From NCBI RefSeq assembly GCF_003626595.1, contig NZ_RBAK01000003.1, positions 434,001 through 498,000 on the forward strand: a DNA stretch of 64,000 nucleotides, in the 5' to 3' direction. Within the stretch, counting starts at the first letter, position 1, and each line of letters starts with the position of its first letter. Shown piece after piece: positions 34,896 to 47,239 of this stretch. This DNA is from Micromonospora endolithica (GTDB lineage Bacteria > Actinomycetota > Actinomycetes > Mycobacteriales > Micromonosporaceae). The notes beneath the pieces were generated by a model. The model was not told the origin of the DNA, did no database searches, and worked only from the letters and a program-made list of their open reading frames with translations. Position numbers and translations under genes: made by a program.

Positions 34896-35144
34896 CCGCA
34901 GCCGCTTCTTGATCGACCTCGCTGCGCCGGTCGTGGTCGCGACCGGTACCGTTCCCATGCCTCGCGTCCGCCGCGCTCCGGCAGGTGGCGTACCCGTGGT
35001 CGAGGGGGTTTCCCAGCCGACAAGTCGGGAATCGGGTGACGCATACCTCACCGCCGAACCACGGCGGGCGGTATCCCCGCAACCGCGATTACGGTAAAAG
35101 CGAAGGCAATTCAACGAAGATCTGCCGGCGAAGCGAGGAACCAC
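34896..35144 (+). promoter_or_regulatory. Citrate synthase upstream region
   Basis: No gene seen. A relatively AT-rich stretch GCGATTACGGTAAAAGCG (35083-35100) is the best promoter area; GAGGA before ATG 35145 is the ribosome site. Confidence 0.4.
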
Positions 35145-36428
<1,284 letters not shown>

Positions 36429-36430
36429 GG

Positions 36431-36487
36431 TGTAAGGAAGGGCCCCTTCTTAACGTCTGCGGTAGAGCAGGGGCCCCTTCTTAACGC
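36431..36487 (+). repeat. Dispersed AAGGAAGGGCCCC element, copy B
   Basis: Starts 2 bp after the gltA stop: TGTAAGGAAGGGCCCC, centre, then AGGGGCCCCTTCTTAACG. Same two-unit structure as copy A. Confidence 0.85.
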
Positions 36488-36506
36488 CGGTAGCCACAGG
36501 AGTCAC

Positions 36507-36546
36507 ACGAAGGCCGCCGACCCGGGCGAGGGTCGGCGGCCTTCGT
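36507..36546 (+). terminator. gltA terminator
   Basis: Perfect 17-bp stem (36507-36523 with 36530-36546), 6-nt loop; right arm ends GGCCTTCGT. Confidence 0.85.
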
Positions 36547-36569
36547 CGTGTTCGGTGGCCGGTGCGCGC

Positions 36570-36626
36570 CGTGTTAAAAGGGGGCCCTTCCTATGCGCCA
36601 GGCGTTAATAAGGGGCCCTTCCTTAC
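36570..36626 (-). repeat. Dispersed AAGGAAGGGCCCC element, copy C
   Basis: Inverted relative to A and B. On the minus strand it begins within a few bases of the stop codon of the glycosyltransferase gene. Confidence 0.85.
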
Positions 36627-36631
36627 ACCCC

Positions 36632-38038
36632 TCAGCGGAGGCCGGCGGCGGCTAGCAGGTTGCCGGTGGGCAGCGGGGGGAGGGCGCGGCCGTGGGCCAT
36701 CCGCTGTTCGGCGCGTTCGGTGGCGAACGCCGGGGCCTGGGTGATGGCCGCGGCGTAGCTGGCGGCGGTGCGGCTGGCGATGGCCGACCAGCCGTACTGC
36801 TCGTGCACCATCCGCCGGGCGCGGCGGGCCAGCCGGCGGGCCCGCTCCGGGTCGGCGAGCACGGCGTGCACCGCGTCGCCGAGTGAGTCCGGGTCCTGCG
36901 GGCGGAAGGTCATCCCGGTGACGCCCGGCTCGACGATCTCGGCGAGACCGCCGGTGGCGGCGACGGCCAGCGGCGCTCCGGCGGCGGCGCCCTCCAGGGC
37001 GACCATGCCGAACGGCTCGTAGATGCTGGGTACCGCGAAGCAGTCCGAGGCGGCCATGACGGCCGGCAGGTCGGTGCCGCCGAGGAAGCCGGGGAGGCTG
37101 ACCGTGTCGGCCAGGCCCAGGCGGTGCACCTCGGCTTCCAGTTCGCCCCGGTACGGGCCGTCGCCGACGATCACCGCGCGCAGGCCGGGGTGCTGTTCGC
37201 GCAGCCGGGGCAGGCCGGCGATGAGGTGCTGGACGCCCTTCTCGTAGACCAGCCGGCCGGCGAAGGTGACCAGTGGGCCGTCCCCGGCGAACCGCTCGCG
37301 GGCCTTCACGACCGCGCGGGCGGGCACCTTCCAGCGGTGCGGCTCGACCCCGTTGGGCACCACGTCGACGCGTCCGGCCGGTACCCCGAACAGCCCGGTC
37401 ACCTCGTCGCGCATGTAGCCGGAGCAGACGATGACCCGGCCGGACTCGCCGGACAGCCACTGCTCGACGCCGTGGATGGTGCGGTTCATCTCCTCCGGCA
37501 GCCAGCCCTGGTGCCGGCCGGCCTCGGTGGCGTGGATGGTGGTGACCAGCGGCAGGTCCAGGTGCTCGGCGAGGGTGACCGCGGTGTGCGCGACGAGCCA
37601 GTCGTGGGCGTGGATGACGTCGTACGAGCCGGACTCGGTGGCCCGTAGGGCGGCGCGGGTCAGGGTGTGGTTGAACGCCATCGTCCAGGCCAGCAGGGAG
37701 GAGGTGGCCAGCGGGAAGGTGACCGGGTCCTCGGCGGCGCGGACGACGCGGACGCCGTCGGCGTACTCCTCCAGTGGCGCGCCCTCGGTGTGCCGGGTGA
37801 CGACGGTGACCTCGTGCCCGGCGGCGGCGAGGGCCACCGACAGGGCGTGCACGTGCCGGCCGAGACCGCCGACCAGCACCGGTGGGTACTCCCAGGAGAG
37901 CATCAGGATGCGGCGGGCCTGCGGGGGGACGCCGGTGGTCCCGGACGGCGCCGGGGTCTGCGGCCGGGAGGTGAGGGTGGGCCGGTGGATCCGGTCCACG
38001 GTGGCGGTGGGCGGTACGTCGACCCGCAGGGTCGTCAC
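36632..38038 (-). CDS. GT4 family glycosyltransferase, glycogen/maltose-1-P synthase-like
   Basis: 468-aa GT-B fold transferase. N-terminal Rossmann domain opens with MLSWEYPPVLVGGLGRHVHAL (GGL donor loop); the C-terminal domain has VVPNGVEPHRW, GRLVYEKGVQHLI and the E-x7-E motif in YEPFGMVALE. This pattern is shared with actinobacterial GlgA/GlgM (ADP-glucose- or maltose-1-phosphate-using). GTG 38038 has ACGGAG upstream; about 35 disordered residues precede the fold. Divergent from glgX-treY-treZ, so a role in alpha-glucan synthesis is likely. Confidence 0.85.
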   Translation of the reverse strand: MTTLRVDVPPTATVDRIHRPTLTSRPQTPAPSGTTGVPPQARRILMLSWEYPPVLVGGLGRHVHALSVALAAAGHEVTVVTRHTEGAPLEEYADGVRVVRAAEDPVTFPLATSSLLAWTMAFNHTLTRAALRATESGSYDVIHAHDWLVAHTAVTLAEHLDLPLVTTIHATEAGRHQGWLPEEMNRTIHGVEQWLSGESGRVIVCSGYMRDEVTGLFGVPAGRVDVVPNGVEPHRWKVPARAVVKARERFAGDGPLVTFAGRLVYEKGVQHLIAGLPRLREQHPGLRAVIVGDGPYRGELEAEVHRLGLADTVSLPGFLGGTDLPAVMAASDCFAVPSIYEPFGMVALEGAAAGAPLAVAATGGLAEIVEPGVTGMTFRPQDPDSLGDAVHAVLADPERARRLARRARRMVHEQYGWSAIASRTAASYAAAITQAPAFATERAEQRMAHGRALPPLPTGNLLAAAGLR

Positions 38039-38376
38039 ATCGATCTCCGTCCGTGCATGGGTGGGCGCGCCGGCGTCGTCGACGGCAGAGCAGGGTGCGG
38101 TGAGGGGCGGCCGAGCGGCCAACTGGTGACGCGCGGGCGCGTCCCGCGCACAAGCAAAGGGCATCTCGCGCGATCCCGCATCTCGAAAGGGGCCAACGTG
38201 ACGGACGACACCTGAAGGTTTACCACGCATCAGTCGGGTGGATTACGGTCATCGGCCGAACGGGTGGATTCGGGTGCGAGACTGTGGGGCAATAACGCGC
38301 CTGCGACGCCGCCGGCCCCGCCGTGCGGTGCGCTCATGGTGCGGTGCGCCCATGATCGTGGGGACTGAGGAGCGAG
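38039..38376. promoter_or_regulatory. 338-bp divergent region between the glycosyltransferase and glgX
   Basis: No gene seen. CGGGTGGATT occurs twice (38235-38244 and 38261-38270), 26 bp apart, in a relatively AT-rich stretch. A possible binding site for a shared regulator of both directions. Confidence 0.35.
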
Positions 38377-40494
<2,118 letters not shown>

Positions 40495-40497
40495 GCG

Positions 40498-42804
40498 ATG
40501 CCCGACACCCCCCGACCCACGTCCACCTACCGGGTCCAGGTCCGTCCGGGCTTCGACCTGGACGCCACCGCCGGGCTGGCCGGCTACCTCGCCGACCTCG
40601 GCGTGACCCACCTCTACAGCGCCCCGCTGCTGACCGCCACCCCCGGCTCGCAGCACGGCTACGACGTGGTGGACCACCGGGCGGTCAACCCGGAGGTGGG
40701 CGGGGAGGCCGGCCGGCAGCGGCTGCTGCGGGCGCTGCGCGCCGCCGGCCTCGGCCTGGTCGTGGACATCGTGCCCAACCACGCCGGAGTCGCCCAGCCG
40801 GCGGCCAACCCGGCCTGGTGGGACGTGCTGCGCCGGGGACGCGACTCGGCGTACGCCGGCTGGTTCGACATCGACTGGGACCGGGGCCGGCTGCTGCTCC
40901 CGGTCCTGGCCGACGACCCGGCGGCGCTGGACGACCTGAAGGTCGTCGACGGGGAGCTGCGGTACCACGAGCACCGCTTCCCGATCGCCGACGGCACCGC
41001 CGACGGCACCCCCCGGGAGGTGCACGACCGGCAGCCCTACGAGCTGGTGTCCTGGCGGCGCGGCGACGCCGAGCTGACGTACCGCCGGTTCTTCGCCGTC
41101 TCCGACCTGGCCGGCCTGCGGGTGGAGGACCCGGCGGTCTTCGCCGCCACCCACGAGCTCGTGCTGGCCTGGGCGGCGGCCGGGGAGGTCGACGGCATCC
41201 GCGTCGACCACCCGGACGGGCTGCGCGACCCGGCCGGCTACCTGGCGCGGTTACGCGCCGCCGCGCCCGCGGTGTGGCTGGTGGTGGAGAAGATCCTGGA
41301 GTACGGCGAGGAGCTGCCGGACTGGCCGGTCGACGGCACCACCGGGTACGACGCCCTCGCCGCGGTCACCGGCCTGTTCGTCGACGGCGAGGCGGAGGGA
41401 CACTTCACCGCCCTGGACGCCCGGATCACCGGCCGGCACACCTCCTGGGAGGACCTGACCCACGCCACCAAGCTGGAGGCGGCCACCCGGCTGCTGTCGG
41501 CGGAGCTGACCCGGCTCGCCACGCTCGCCCCGGACGTGGCCACCGACGACGCCCGCGCGGCGCTGGCCGAGCTGGCCGCCGCGTTCCCGGTCTACCGCGG
41601 CTACCCGCCGCATGGCGCCCGCTACCTGGCCGCCGCCCGCTCCGAGGCCGGCCGCCGCCGCCCCGACCTGACCGGCGCGCTGGACGCGGTCACCCGCCGG
41701 CTGCGCGATCCCGAGGACGAGCTGGCGCGGCGCTTCCCGCAGCTCACCGGCGCGGTGATGGCCAAGGGGGTGGAGGACACCGCCTTCTACCGGTGGAGCC
41801 GGTTCGTCGCCCTCAACGAGGTCGGCGGCAGCCCGGCGCACTTCGGCACCCCGCCGGCGGAGTTCCACCGCTTCGCCGCCGCCCGGCAGGTGCGCTGGCC
41901 GGCCAGCATGACCACGGTCTCCACCCACGACACCAAGCGCGGCGAGGACGTCCGGGCCCGGCTGGCCGTCCTCAGCGAACTGCCCGGCCGCTGGTCGGAG
42001 CAGGTCACCCGGTGGATGGGCCGGGCACCGCTGCCCGACCCGGCCTTCGCCCACCTGCTGTGGCAGACCGCCGTCGGCGCCTGGCCCGTCGAGCGCGAGC
42101 GGCTGCACGCGTACGCGGAGAAGGCCGCCCGGGAGGCGTCGGTCTCGACCAGCTGGGCCGACCCGGACCCGGGCTTCGAGGACGCGATGCACGCCCTGGT
42201 CGACGCCCTCTACGACGACCCGGCGCTGCACGCCGAGCTGAACGCGTTCGTCGCCGAGATCACCCCGGCCGGCTGGTCGAACTCGCTGTCGCAGAAGCTG
42301 GTGCAGCTGAGCATGCCCGGCGTGCCGGACACCTACCAGGGCACCGAGCTGTGGGACAACTCCCTGGTCGACCCGGACAACCGGCGACCGGTCGACTTCG
42401 CCGTACGCCGGGATCTGCTGGCCCGCCTCGACGCCGGCTGGCGGCCCGAGGTCGACGCCGGCGGGGCGGCGAAGCTGCTCGTGGTGTCGCGGACGCTGCG
42501 GCTGCGCCGGGACCGGCCGGAGCTGTTCACCGGCTACCGGCCGGTGCCGGCGCACGGCCCGGCGGCCCGGCACGCGGTCGCCTTCGACCGGGGCGGCGCG
42601 GTCGCGGTGGCCACCCGGCTGCCGCTGACGCTGGCCCGGGCGGGCGGTTGGGGTCACACGATCGTGTCACTTCCGGTTAACGCCGTTACCGACCTGTTCA
42701 CCGGTCGGGTCTACAGTGGTGGGGAGGTCCCACTGGCCGATCTGCTGGCCACCTATCCCGTCGCGCTGCTGGCTCCCGTAGCCGAGTCCGTGGAGGCCGC
42801 CTGA
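40498..42804 (+). CDS. treY: Malto-oligosyltrehalose synthase
   Basis: 768-aa GH13 enzyme that turns the reducing-end maltose unit of a maltodextrin into trehalose by internal transglycosylation. N-terminal STYRVQVRPGFDLDATAGLAGYL and HGYDVVDH, catalytic GIRVDHPDGL, LVVEKILEYGEELP and FRRLTTVSTHDTKR-type STHDTKRGEDVRARL are typical TreY blocks. It ends at 42804, its TGA sharing one base with the ATG of treZ. Middle gene of glgX-treY-treZ. Confidence 0.96.
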   Translation: MPDTPRPTSTYRVQVRPGFDLDATAGLAGYLADLGVTHLYSAPLLTATPGSQHGYDVVDHRAVNPEVGGEAGRQRLLRALRAAGLGLVVDIVPNHAGVAQPAANPAWWDVLRRGRDSAYAGWFDIDWDRGRLLLPVLADDPAALDDLKVVDGELRYHEHRFPIADGTADGTPREVHDRQPYELVSWRRGDAELTYRRFFAVSDLAGLRVEDPAVFAATHELVLAWAAAGEVDGIRVDHPDGLRDPAGYLARLRAAAPAVWLVVEKILEYGEELPDWPVDGTTGYDALAAVTGLFVDGEAEGHFTALDARITGRHTSWEDLTHATKLEAATRLLSAELTRLATLAPDVATDDARAALAELAAAFPVYRGYPPHGARYLAAARSEAGRRRPDLTGALDAVTRRLRDPEDELARRFPQLTGAVMAKGVEDTAFYRWSRFVALNEVGGSPAHFGTPPAEFHRFAAARQVRWPASMTTVSTHDTKRGEDVRARLAVLSELPGRWSEQVTRWMGRAPLPDPAFAHLLWQTAVGAWPVERERLHAYAEKAAREASVSTSWADPDPGFEDAMHALVDALYDDPALHAELNAFVAEITPAGWSNSLSQKLVQLSMPGVPDTYQGTELWDNSLVDPDNRRPVDFAVRRDLLARLDAGWRPEVDAGGAAKLLVVSRTLRLRRDRPELFTGYRPVPAHGPAARHAVAFDRGGAVAVATRLPLTLARAGGWGHTIVSLPVNAVTDLFTGRVYSGGEVPLADLLATYPVALLAPVAESVEAA

Positions 42805-44531
42805 TGACCGAGTTCACGGTGTGGGCGCCCGATGCCGCCCGGGTCCGGCTGCGCCTGCCCGGTGCCGCCGACCACGACATGCGGGCCGACCCCGACGGCT
42901 GGTGGCGGGTCGACGTGCCCGACGCCGACGGGGACTACGCGTTCCTGCTCGACGACGACGAGACCCCACTTCCGGACCCACGGTCGCGGTGGCAGCCGCA
43001 CGGCGTGCACGGGCCGAGCCGACGCTACGACCACGCCGCGTTCGACTGGACCGACCAGGCGTGGACCGGCCGGCAACTGCCCGGCAGCATCCTCTACGAG
43101 CTGCACATCGGCACGTTCACCCCGGAGGGCACGTTCGACGCGGCGATCGGCCGCCTCGACCACCTTGTCGACCTCGGCGTCGACATGATCGAGCTGCTGC
43201 CGGTCAACGCCTTCAACGGCGAGTACAACTGGGGTTACGACGGCGTCTGCTGGTACGCCCCGCACGAGCCGTACGGCGGCCCGGACGGGCTGAAACGCTT
43301 CGTCGACGCCGCCCACGCCAAGGGGCTGGGGGTGATCCTCGACGTTGTCTACAACCATTTCGGGCCCTCCGGGGCCTACGCGCCGATGTTCGCGCCCTAC
43401 CTGACCGAGCAGAGCAACACCTGGGGCCGCACCGTCAACCTGGACGGCCCGCACTCCGACGGGGTGCGCCGCTACATCATCGACAGCGTGACGATGTGGC
43501 TGCGTGACTACCACGTGGACGGGCTGCGGCTGGACGCCGTGCACGCGATGCCCGACTCGCGCGCCACCCACTGGCTGGAGGAGGTGGCCGTCGAGGTCGA
43601 GACGCTCTCCACCCACCTGGGCCGGCCGCTGTCGCTGATCGCCGAGTCCGACCTCAACGACCCGACGCTGATCACCCCCCGGGAGGCCGGCGGGTACGGC
43701 CTGCACGCCCAGTGGAACGACGACGCCCACCACGCGCTGCACACCCTGCTCACCGGGGAACGGCAGGGCTACTACGGCGACTTCGGCTCGCTGGAGTGCC
43801 TGACCGAGGTGCTGACCGGCGGTTTCTTCCACACCGGCACGTGGTCGTCGTTCCGCAACCGGTCGCACGGCCGGCCCGTCGACCGGCAGCGCACCCCCGG
43901 GCACCGGTTCGTCGCCTACCTTCAGAACCACGACCAGATCGGCAACCGCGCGGTTGGCGATCGCCTCTCGGCCTCGCTGTCGCCCGCGCTGCTGCGGGTC
44001 GGGGCCACGCTGCTGATGACCGCCCCGTTCACCCCGATGCTGTTCATGGGGGAGGAGTGGGCGGCCTCCACCCCGTGGCAGTTCTTCACCGCGCATCCGG
44101 AACCGGAGCTGGCGGTCGCGGTGGCCACCGGGCGTCGCCGGGAGTTCGCCGCGCACGGCTGGCCGCCCGGTGAGGTGCCCGACCCACAGGATCCGCAGAC
44201 CTTCGTACGCTCCCGCCTCGACTGGGCCGAGCTGGACAAACCCGAACACCGCGAGATGTACGAGTTCCACCGGCGGCTGATCGCGCTGCGCAAGTCGTTG
44301 CCCGACCTGTCCGACCCGCGCCTGCACGAGGTCGACGTGCGGCACGGCGACCAGTTCCTGGTGATGCGTCGGGGCGAGTGCCTCGTGGTGGCGAACCTGG
44401 CTGGTCGGGCGCAGGGGATCTCGCTGCCGGGGGTGGTGCGGCGGGTGCTGCTGGCCACCGGCGAGGGCGTCACGGTGATGCGGGACCGGATCCAGTTGCC
44501 GGCCGAGACGGCGGCGATCGTCGCCCTGTGA
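42804..44531 (+). CDS. treZ: Malto-oligosyltrehalose trehalohydrolase
   Basis: 575-aa GH13 enzyme that releases trehalose from the TreY product. N-terminal beta domain (FTVWAPDAARVRL), then LYELHIGTFTPEGTFDAAI, VYNHFGPSG, GLRLDAVHAM with the nucleophile Asp, LIAESDLNDP with the acid Glu, and QNHDQIGNRA. ATG overlaps the treY stop (TGATG). The operon thus has all steps from branched glycogen to trehalose, a compatible solute and reserve. Confidence 0.97.
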   Translation: MTEFTVWAPDAARVRLRLPGAADHDMRADPDGWWRVDVPDADGDYAFLLDDDETPLPDPRSRWQPHGVHGPSRRYDHAAFDWTDQAWTGRQLPGSILYELHIGTFTPEGTFDAAIGRLDHLVDLGVDMIELLPVNAFNGEYNWGYDGVCWYAPHEPYGGPDGLKRFVDAAHAKGLGVILDVVYNHFGPSGAYAPMFAPYLTEQSNTWGRTVNLDGPHSDGVRRYIIDSVTMWLRDYHVDGLRLDAVHAMPDSRATHWLEEVAVEVETLSTHLGRPLSLIAESDLNDPTLITPREAGGYGLHAQWNDDAHHALHTLLTGERQGYYGDFGSLECLTEVLTGGFFHTGTWSSFRNRSHGRPVDRQRTPGHRFVAYLQNHDQIGNRAVGDRLSASLSPALLRVGATLLMTAPFTPMLFMGEEWAASTPWQFFTAHPEPELAVAVATGRRREFAAHGWPPGEVPDPQDPQTFVRSRLDWAELDKPEHREMYEFHRRLIALRKSLPDLSDPRLHEVDVRHGDQFLVMRRGECLVVANLAGRAQGISLPGVVRRVLLATGEGVTVMRDRIQLPAETAAIVAL

Positions 44532-44648
44532 GGGGGCCGCCCGCCCTTGATCGACTCCGGTTCGGTGAAGTCGGGGTGTCGTCGGTAGCCTTCACCGGCG
44601 CGCCGGTGAGATTTGCCCGGTTGCCGAGGCACCAGGAAGGCTCGTGTC

Positions 44649-45054
44649 GTGTCCAACGACCGCCTCATGCGTATCCACAGCGCGCAGTTCCGGGCCATGG
44701 CCGAGCGGGTCCTGCGGGTCACCGAGCTGACCTCTCGCCTGAATGTCCTGCCTTTCGAGGACGAAGCGGGCAGGGCTGATCTGTTCGAACAGATCGTCGG
44801 CAGGCCGCTGCCGGCGAAAGGTCACGTTCATCACCAGCGGCCACCCGGTCGATCCAGAGGAGCGGCGGCTGTACCTCACGGGCGCGCCCATCGACGTGGC
44901 CGAGAACGTGTGGATCGGCGCTGGTGCCACGATCCTGCCCGGCGTCAGCATCGGCCGTGACGCCGTGGTCGCCGCTGGCGCGGTCGTGACGGATGACGTT
45001 CCGCCAGCAAGCCTGGTCACCGGTACCAAGGCGACCGTGCGCCGACGGTGGTGA
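44649..45054 (+). pseudogene. Maltose/galactoside O-acetyltransferase pseudogene with internal deletion
   Basis: The first frame (GTG 44649) gives a normal start, SNDRLMRIHSAQFRAMAERV...LFEQIVGRPLPAK. At about 44815-44820 it jumps to the +1 frame, which continues VTFITSGHPVDPEERR...ENVWIGAGATILPGVSIG and the proper hexapeptide C-terminus to 45054. Compared with the family, roughly 50-60 residues of the left-handed beta-helix are missing at the break. So both a deletion and a frame change have destroyed it. Codon usage is less GC-rich than the tre operon. Confidence 0.82.
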
Positions 45055-45160
45055 GAGGGGCCTCGTCGTGCTGAGGATGTCATGACCAGAAACAACCAGG
45101 CGCCGCCCCACGTCGTGGCCGAGCCGCCACGTCTGCTGCGTCGGCCCTAGGATCGGGACG

Positions 45161-45655
45161 ATGCAGGAGGTTGAGCTGACGGTTCGGCCAGCGAGCTTGG
45201 CGGATGTTCCTTCACTCGTGGAGTTGCGCCTGGCCAACGCCCAGGCGCACCTCGCTCTCGACCCTGGCATCTACCGCATTCCGCAGCGTGAGGCGGTGGT
45301 GTGCCACTTCACGGCCATGCTGGCCGACGAGCCGGGGCGGGACGCTGTTCTCGTCGCCGAGGCTCATGATGGCCGCGCGGTCGGGATGATCGAGGTGTTG
45401 CGGCAATCCGATCCGCCGGAGCATCAGATCCTGCGTCCCGAGCCTTCGGCGCAGGTCCACACGGTTGTGCTGCCCGATGCCAGGGGACTCGGGGTGGGAT
45501 CAGCCTTGCTGAAGGCCGCTTGTCGGTGGGCGACCGACCGGGGCATCATCTACCTGTCGGCCGGTATCTACCACCGCAACATCGATGCAGTGCGCTTCTA
45601 TCGCAGGCACGGCTACACCAACGCCGGGTTCTCCCTGGGCAGACGGCTGGATTAG
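45161..45655 (+). CDS. GNAT family N-acetyltransferase, lower-GC codon use
   Basis: 164 aa. Strand-helix start LTVRPASLADVPSLVELR, acetyl-CoA loop VVLPDARGLGVGSALLKAA, and C-terminal HRNIDAVRFYRRHGYTN are textbook GNAT. Codons such as TTG, GTT, TCA and GAT are more common than in neighbours, suggesting recent arrival together with the pseudogene upstream and the transposase remnant downstream. Substrate unknown. Confidence 0.88.
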   Translation: MQEVELTVRPASLADVPSLVELRLANAQAHLALDPGIYRIPQREAVVCHFTAMLADEPGRDAVLVAEAHDGRAVGMIEVLRQSDPPEHQILRPEPSAQVHTVVLPDARGLGVGSALLKAACRWATDRGIIYLSAGIYHRNIDAVRFYRRHGYTNAGFSLGRRLD

Positions 45656-45670
45656 GGCCTGCGCTGTTGG

Positions 45671-45752
45671 TCATCGGAGCCAGATGACGGCGGCGATGAG
45701 CACCAGACCTGCGCGGTGGAGGGATGCCCGCTCGGCGTAGTGGGTGGCCAGG
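45671..45752 (-). pseudogene. C-terminal remnant of an IS5-like transposase
   Basis: Reading minus, about 27 codons give PLATHYAERASLHRAGLVLIAAVIWLR and a stop at 45671. This is the usual tail of IS5-type transposases (R/THY.K...Y.A...IA...WLR). The match stops where a 20-bp inverted repeat begins, so the rest of the gene has been lost. Confidence 0.6.
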
Positions 45753-45814
45753 GGCAACTTCGGGGAAGATGCTGTCACCCGGGGCGCGGAAGCCGCATCT
45801 TCCCCGAAGTTGCC
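45753..45814. repeat. Perfect 20-bp inverted repeat with 22-nt loop
   Basis: Arms 45753-45772 and 45795-45814 pair without mismatch; the outer end reads GGCAACTTCGGGGAAGATGC. It abuts the transposase remnant. No T-run, so not a typical terminator. Confidence 0.8.
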
Positions 45815-45930
45815 GGGCCCACGGCGCGGTGATCTGTCGGCACGGGTCTGCTCCGGCGTCGGGGGCCGGTGAGTTTGGGGTGCCGGCGGAGTCTGTCCCG
45901 GTGTCACGATGGTCTGATCCCGGAGGTTCC

Positions 45931-46581
45931 ATGTCCGACGTCCTGTCCCGCGACGAACTGTGGGCCCTCGCCCACGCCGAGCGCGCCGCACTCGCCGAGG
46001 ACCTCGCCGGCCTCGACGGCGGGCAGTGGGAGCGGCGGTCGCTGTGCGACCGGTGGACGGTGCGGGAAACCGTCGCCCATCTGACGGCTGCGGCGAGCGT
46101 CGGCCGGCTGCGCTGGGTGGCCAGTGTCCTGGCCGCCCGGTTCGACTTCGGCCGGCACAACGACCGGCGGCTCGCCGAGCAGATGGGTGCGAGCCCGGCG
46201 GAGACCCTGGAGCGGTTCCGGCGCATCATCAACAGCACCACCTCGACGTTCGGCCCGACCGAGGCGTGGCTGGGCGAGGTGGTCATCCACGCCCAGGACA
46301 TCCGGCGTCCCCTGGGCATCGCGCGGACGCCGTCGATCGAAGCCCTCACCCCGGTCGCCCGCTTCTTCGCCGGGCGGGACTTCACCGTCGCCGGTCGTAG
46401 CGCGATCGAGGGCCTGCGGGTCGAGGCGACCGACGGTCCCTTCGCCGCCGGGGACGGTCCGCTGGTCACCGGCACGACGGTCGCGCTGATGATGGCGATG
46501 GCCGGGCGGGGCGCGTACTGCGACGACCTGACCGGCCCGGGCGTGCCCACGCTGCGGGAGCGGTGCGCCGCCGCCGGCTGA
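45931..46581 (+). CDS. Maleylpyruvate isomerase-family (DinB-like) mycothiol-dependent enzyme
   Basis: 216 aa. N-terminal four-helix bundle of the mycothiol-dependent maleylpyruvate isomerase/DinB type: SRDELWALAHAERAALAEDLAGLDGGQW, then RWTVRETVAHLTAA with the conserved His that helps bind metal, and a second His in WLGEVVIHAQDI. A small C-terminal domain follows. ATG 45931 has CGGAGG upstream. Family members isomerise or transfer groups using mycothiol; the substrate here is unknown. Confidence 0.85.
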   Translation: MSDVLSRDELWALAHAERAALAEDLAGLDGGQWERRSLCDRWTVRETVAHLTAAASVGRLRWVASVLAARFDFGRHNDRRLAEQMGASPAETLERFRRIINSTTSTFGPTEAWLGEVVIHAQDIRRPLGIARTPSIEALTPVARFFAGRDFTVAGRSAIEGLRVEATDGPFAAGDGPLVTGTTVALMMAMAGRGAYCDDLTGPGVPTLRERCAAAG

Positions 46582-46639
46582 GCCGTAGGCGGGCCGCGCC
46601 GGGAACGGCTCAGCCCGGCCGGGAGGCGTACGACGGAAC

Positions 46640-46685
46640 TGCGGTATTTCTCAGTGACATTTTCATGTCACCCAGAAATACCGCA
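46640..46685. terminator. AT-rich bidirectional terminator
   Basis: Outer stem TGCGGTATTTCT/AGAAATACCGCA (46640-46651 with 46674-46685) and inner stem GTGACAT/ATGTCAC around TTTC. Lies between convergent genes; its AT content is unusual for this genome. Confidence 0.75.
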
Positions 46686-46711
46686 CCACCATCTCCCCGC
46701 CTCCGCGACGG

Positions 46712-47152
46712 TCATTCCGGTTCGTGGTGGGCGAGCACCTGGCTGAGCAGCCGGGTCAGGGTCTGCCGGTCGGCGGCCGGCAGCGGTGCGAGCAGGTCGT
46801 CCTGCACCTGGTCGAGTAGGCCGTCCATGCGCCGGAGTTGGCGGACGCCGCTGCTGGTGAGGGTCACCCGGTTGCGCCGTCCGTGGTCCGGGTCCGGTGC
46901 CCGGTCGACATGGCCCAGCTCGACCAGTCCGTTGACCGCCGCGACGACGTCGCTGCGGTCGATGCGGCACCGGCGGCCGAGCTGGGCCTGGCTCGCCGGC
47001 CCGAACTCGTCCAGGGCGGCCAGGATGCGGTAGTGGTACCCGCGCGCCCCGGCGGCGGCGAAGCCCTCGGACACCAGCCGGCGGGCGTGTACGGCCAGCT
47101 GGGTGATCAGCCAACTCGGCTTCGCCGCCAGGCGCTGGGGGATCTCGTTCAT
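46712..47152 (-). CDS. MarR family transcriptional regulator
   Basis: 146 aa (149 from an in-frame GTG at 47161). Winged helix with ARGYHYRILAALDEFG, QAQLGRRCRIDRSDVVAAVNGL as recognition helix, and RAPDPDHGRRNRVTLT as the wing. Divergent from the SnoaL-like gene, with a palindromic operator in the 87-bp gap that overlaps its start region, so it most likely represses itself and its neighbour. Confidence 0.9.
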   Translation of the reverse strand: MNEIPQRLAAKPSWLITQLAVHARRLVSEGFAAAGARGYHYRILAALDEFGPASQAQLGRRCRIDRSDVVAAVNGLVELGHVDRAPDPDHGRRNRVTLTSSGVRQLRRMDGLLDQVQDDLLAPLPAADRQTLTRLLSQVLAHHEPE

Positions 47153-47171
47153 GGTGGCCACTCTATCGGTG

Positions 47172-47212
47172 TTGGCCTGACCAACACTCTGGGATAGTGT
47201 TGGTCAGGCCAA
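47172..47212. promoter_or_regulatory. Palindromic MarR operator
   Basis: Two perfect 17-bp arms, TTGGCCTGACCAACACT (47172-47188) and its complement (47196-47212), 7 bp apart. Each arm also holds a smaller palindrome TTGG-CCTGA-CCAA, so two dimers could bind. Confidence 0.75.
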
Positions 47213-47239
47213 TGTTGGAGTTGCCATCAAAGGAGCGTC

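Noticed and set aside
44532..44600. Another dispersed repeat (TTGATCGACTCCGGTTCGGT)
   Set aside because: Looks like a repeat I associate with this family, but only one copy is in the window, so nothing can be shown.
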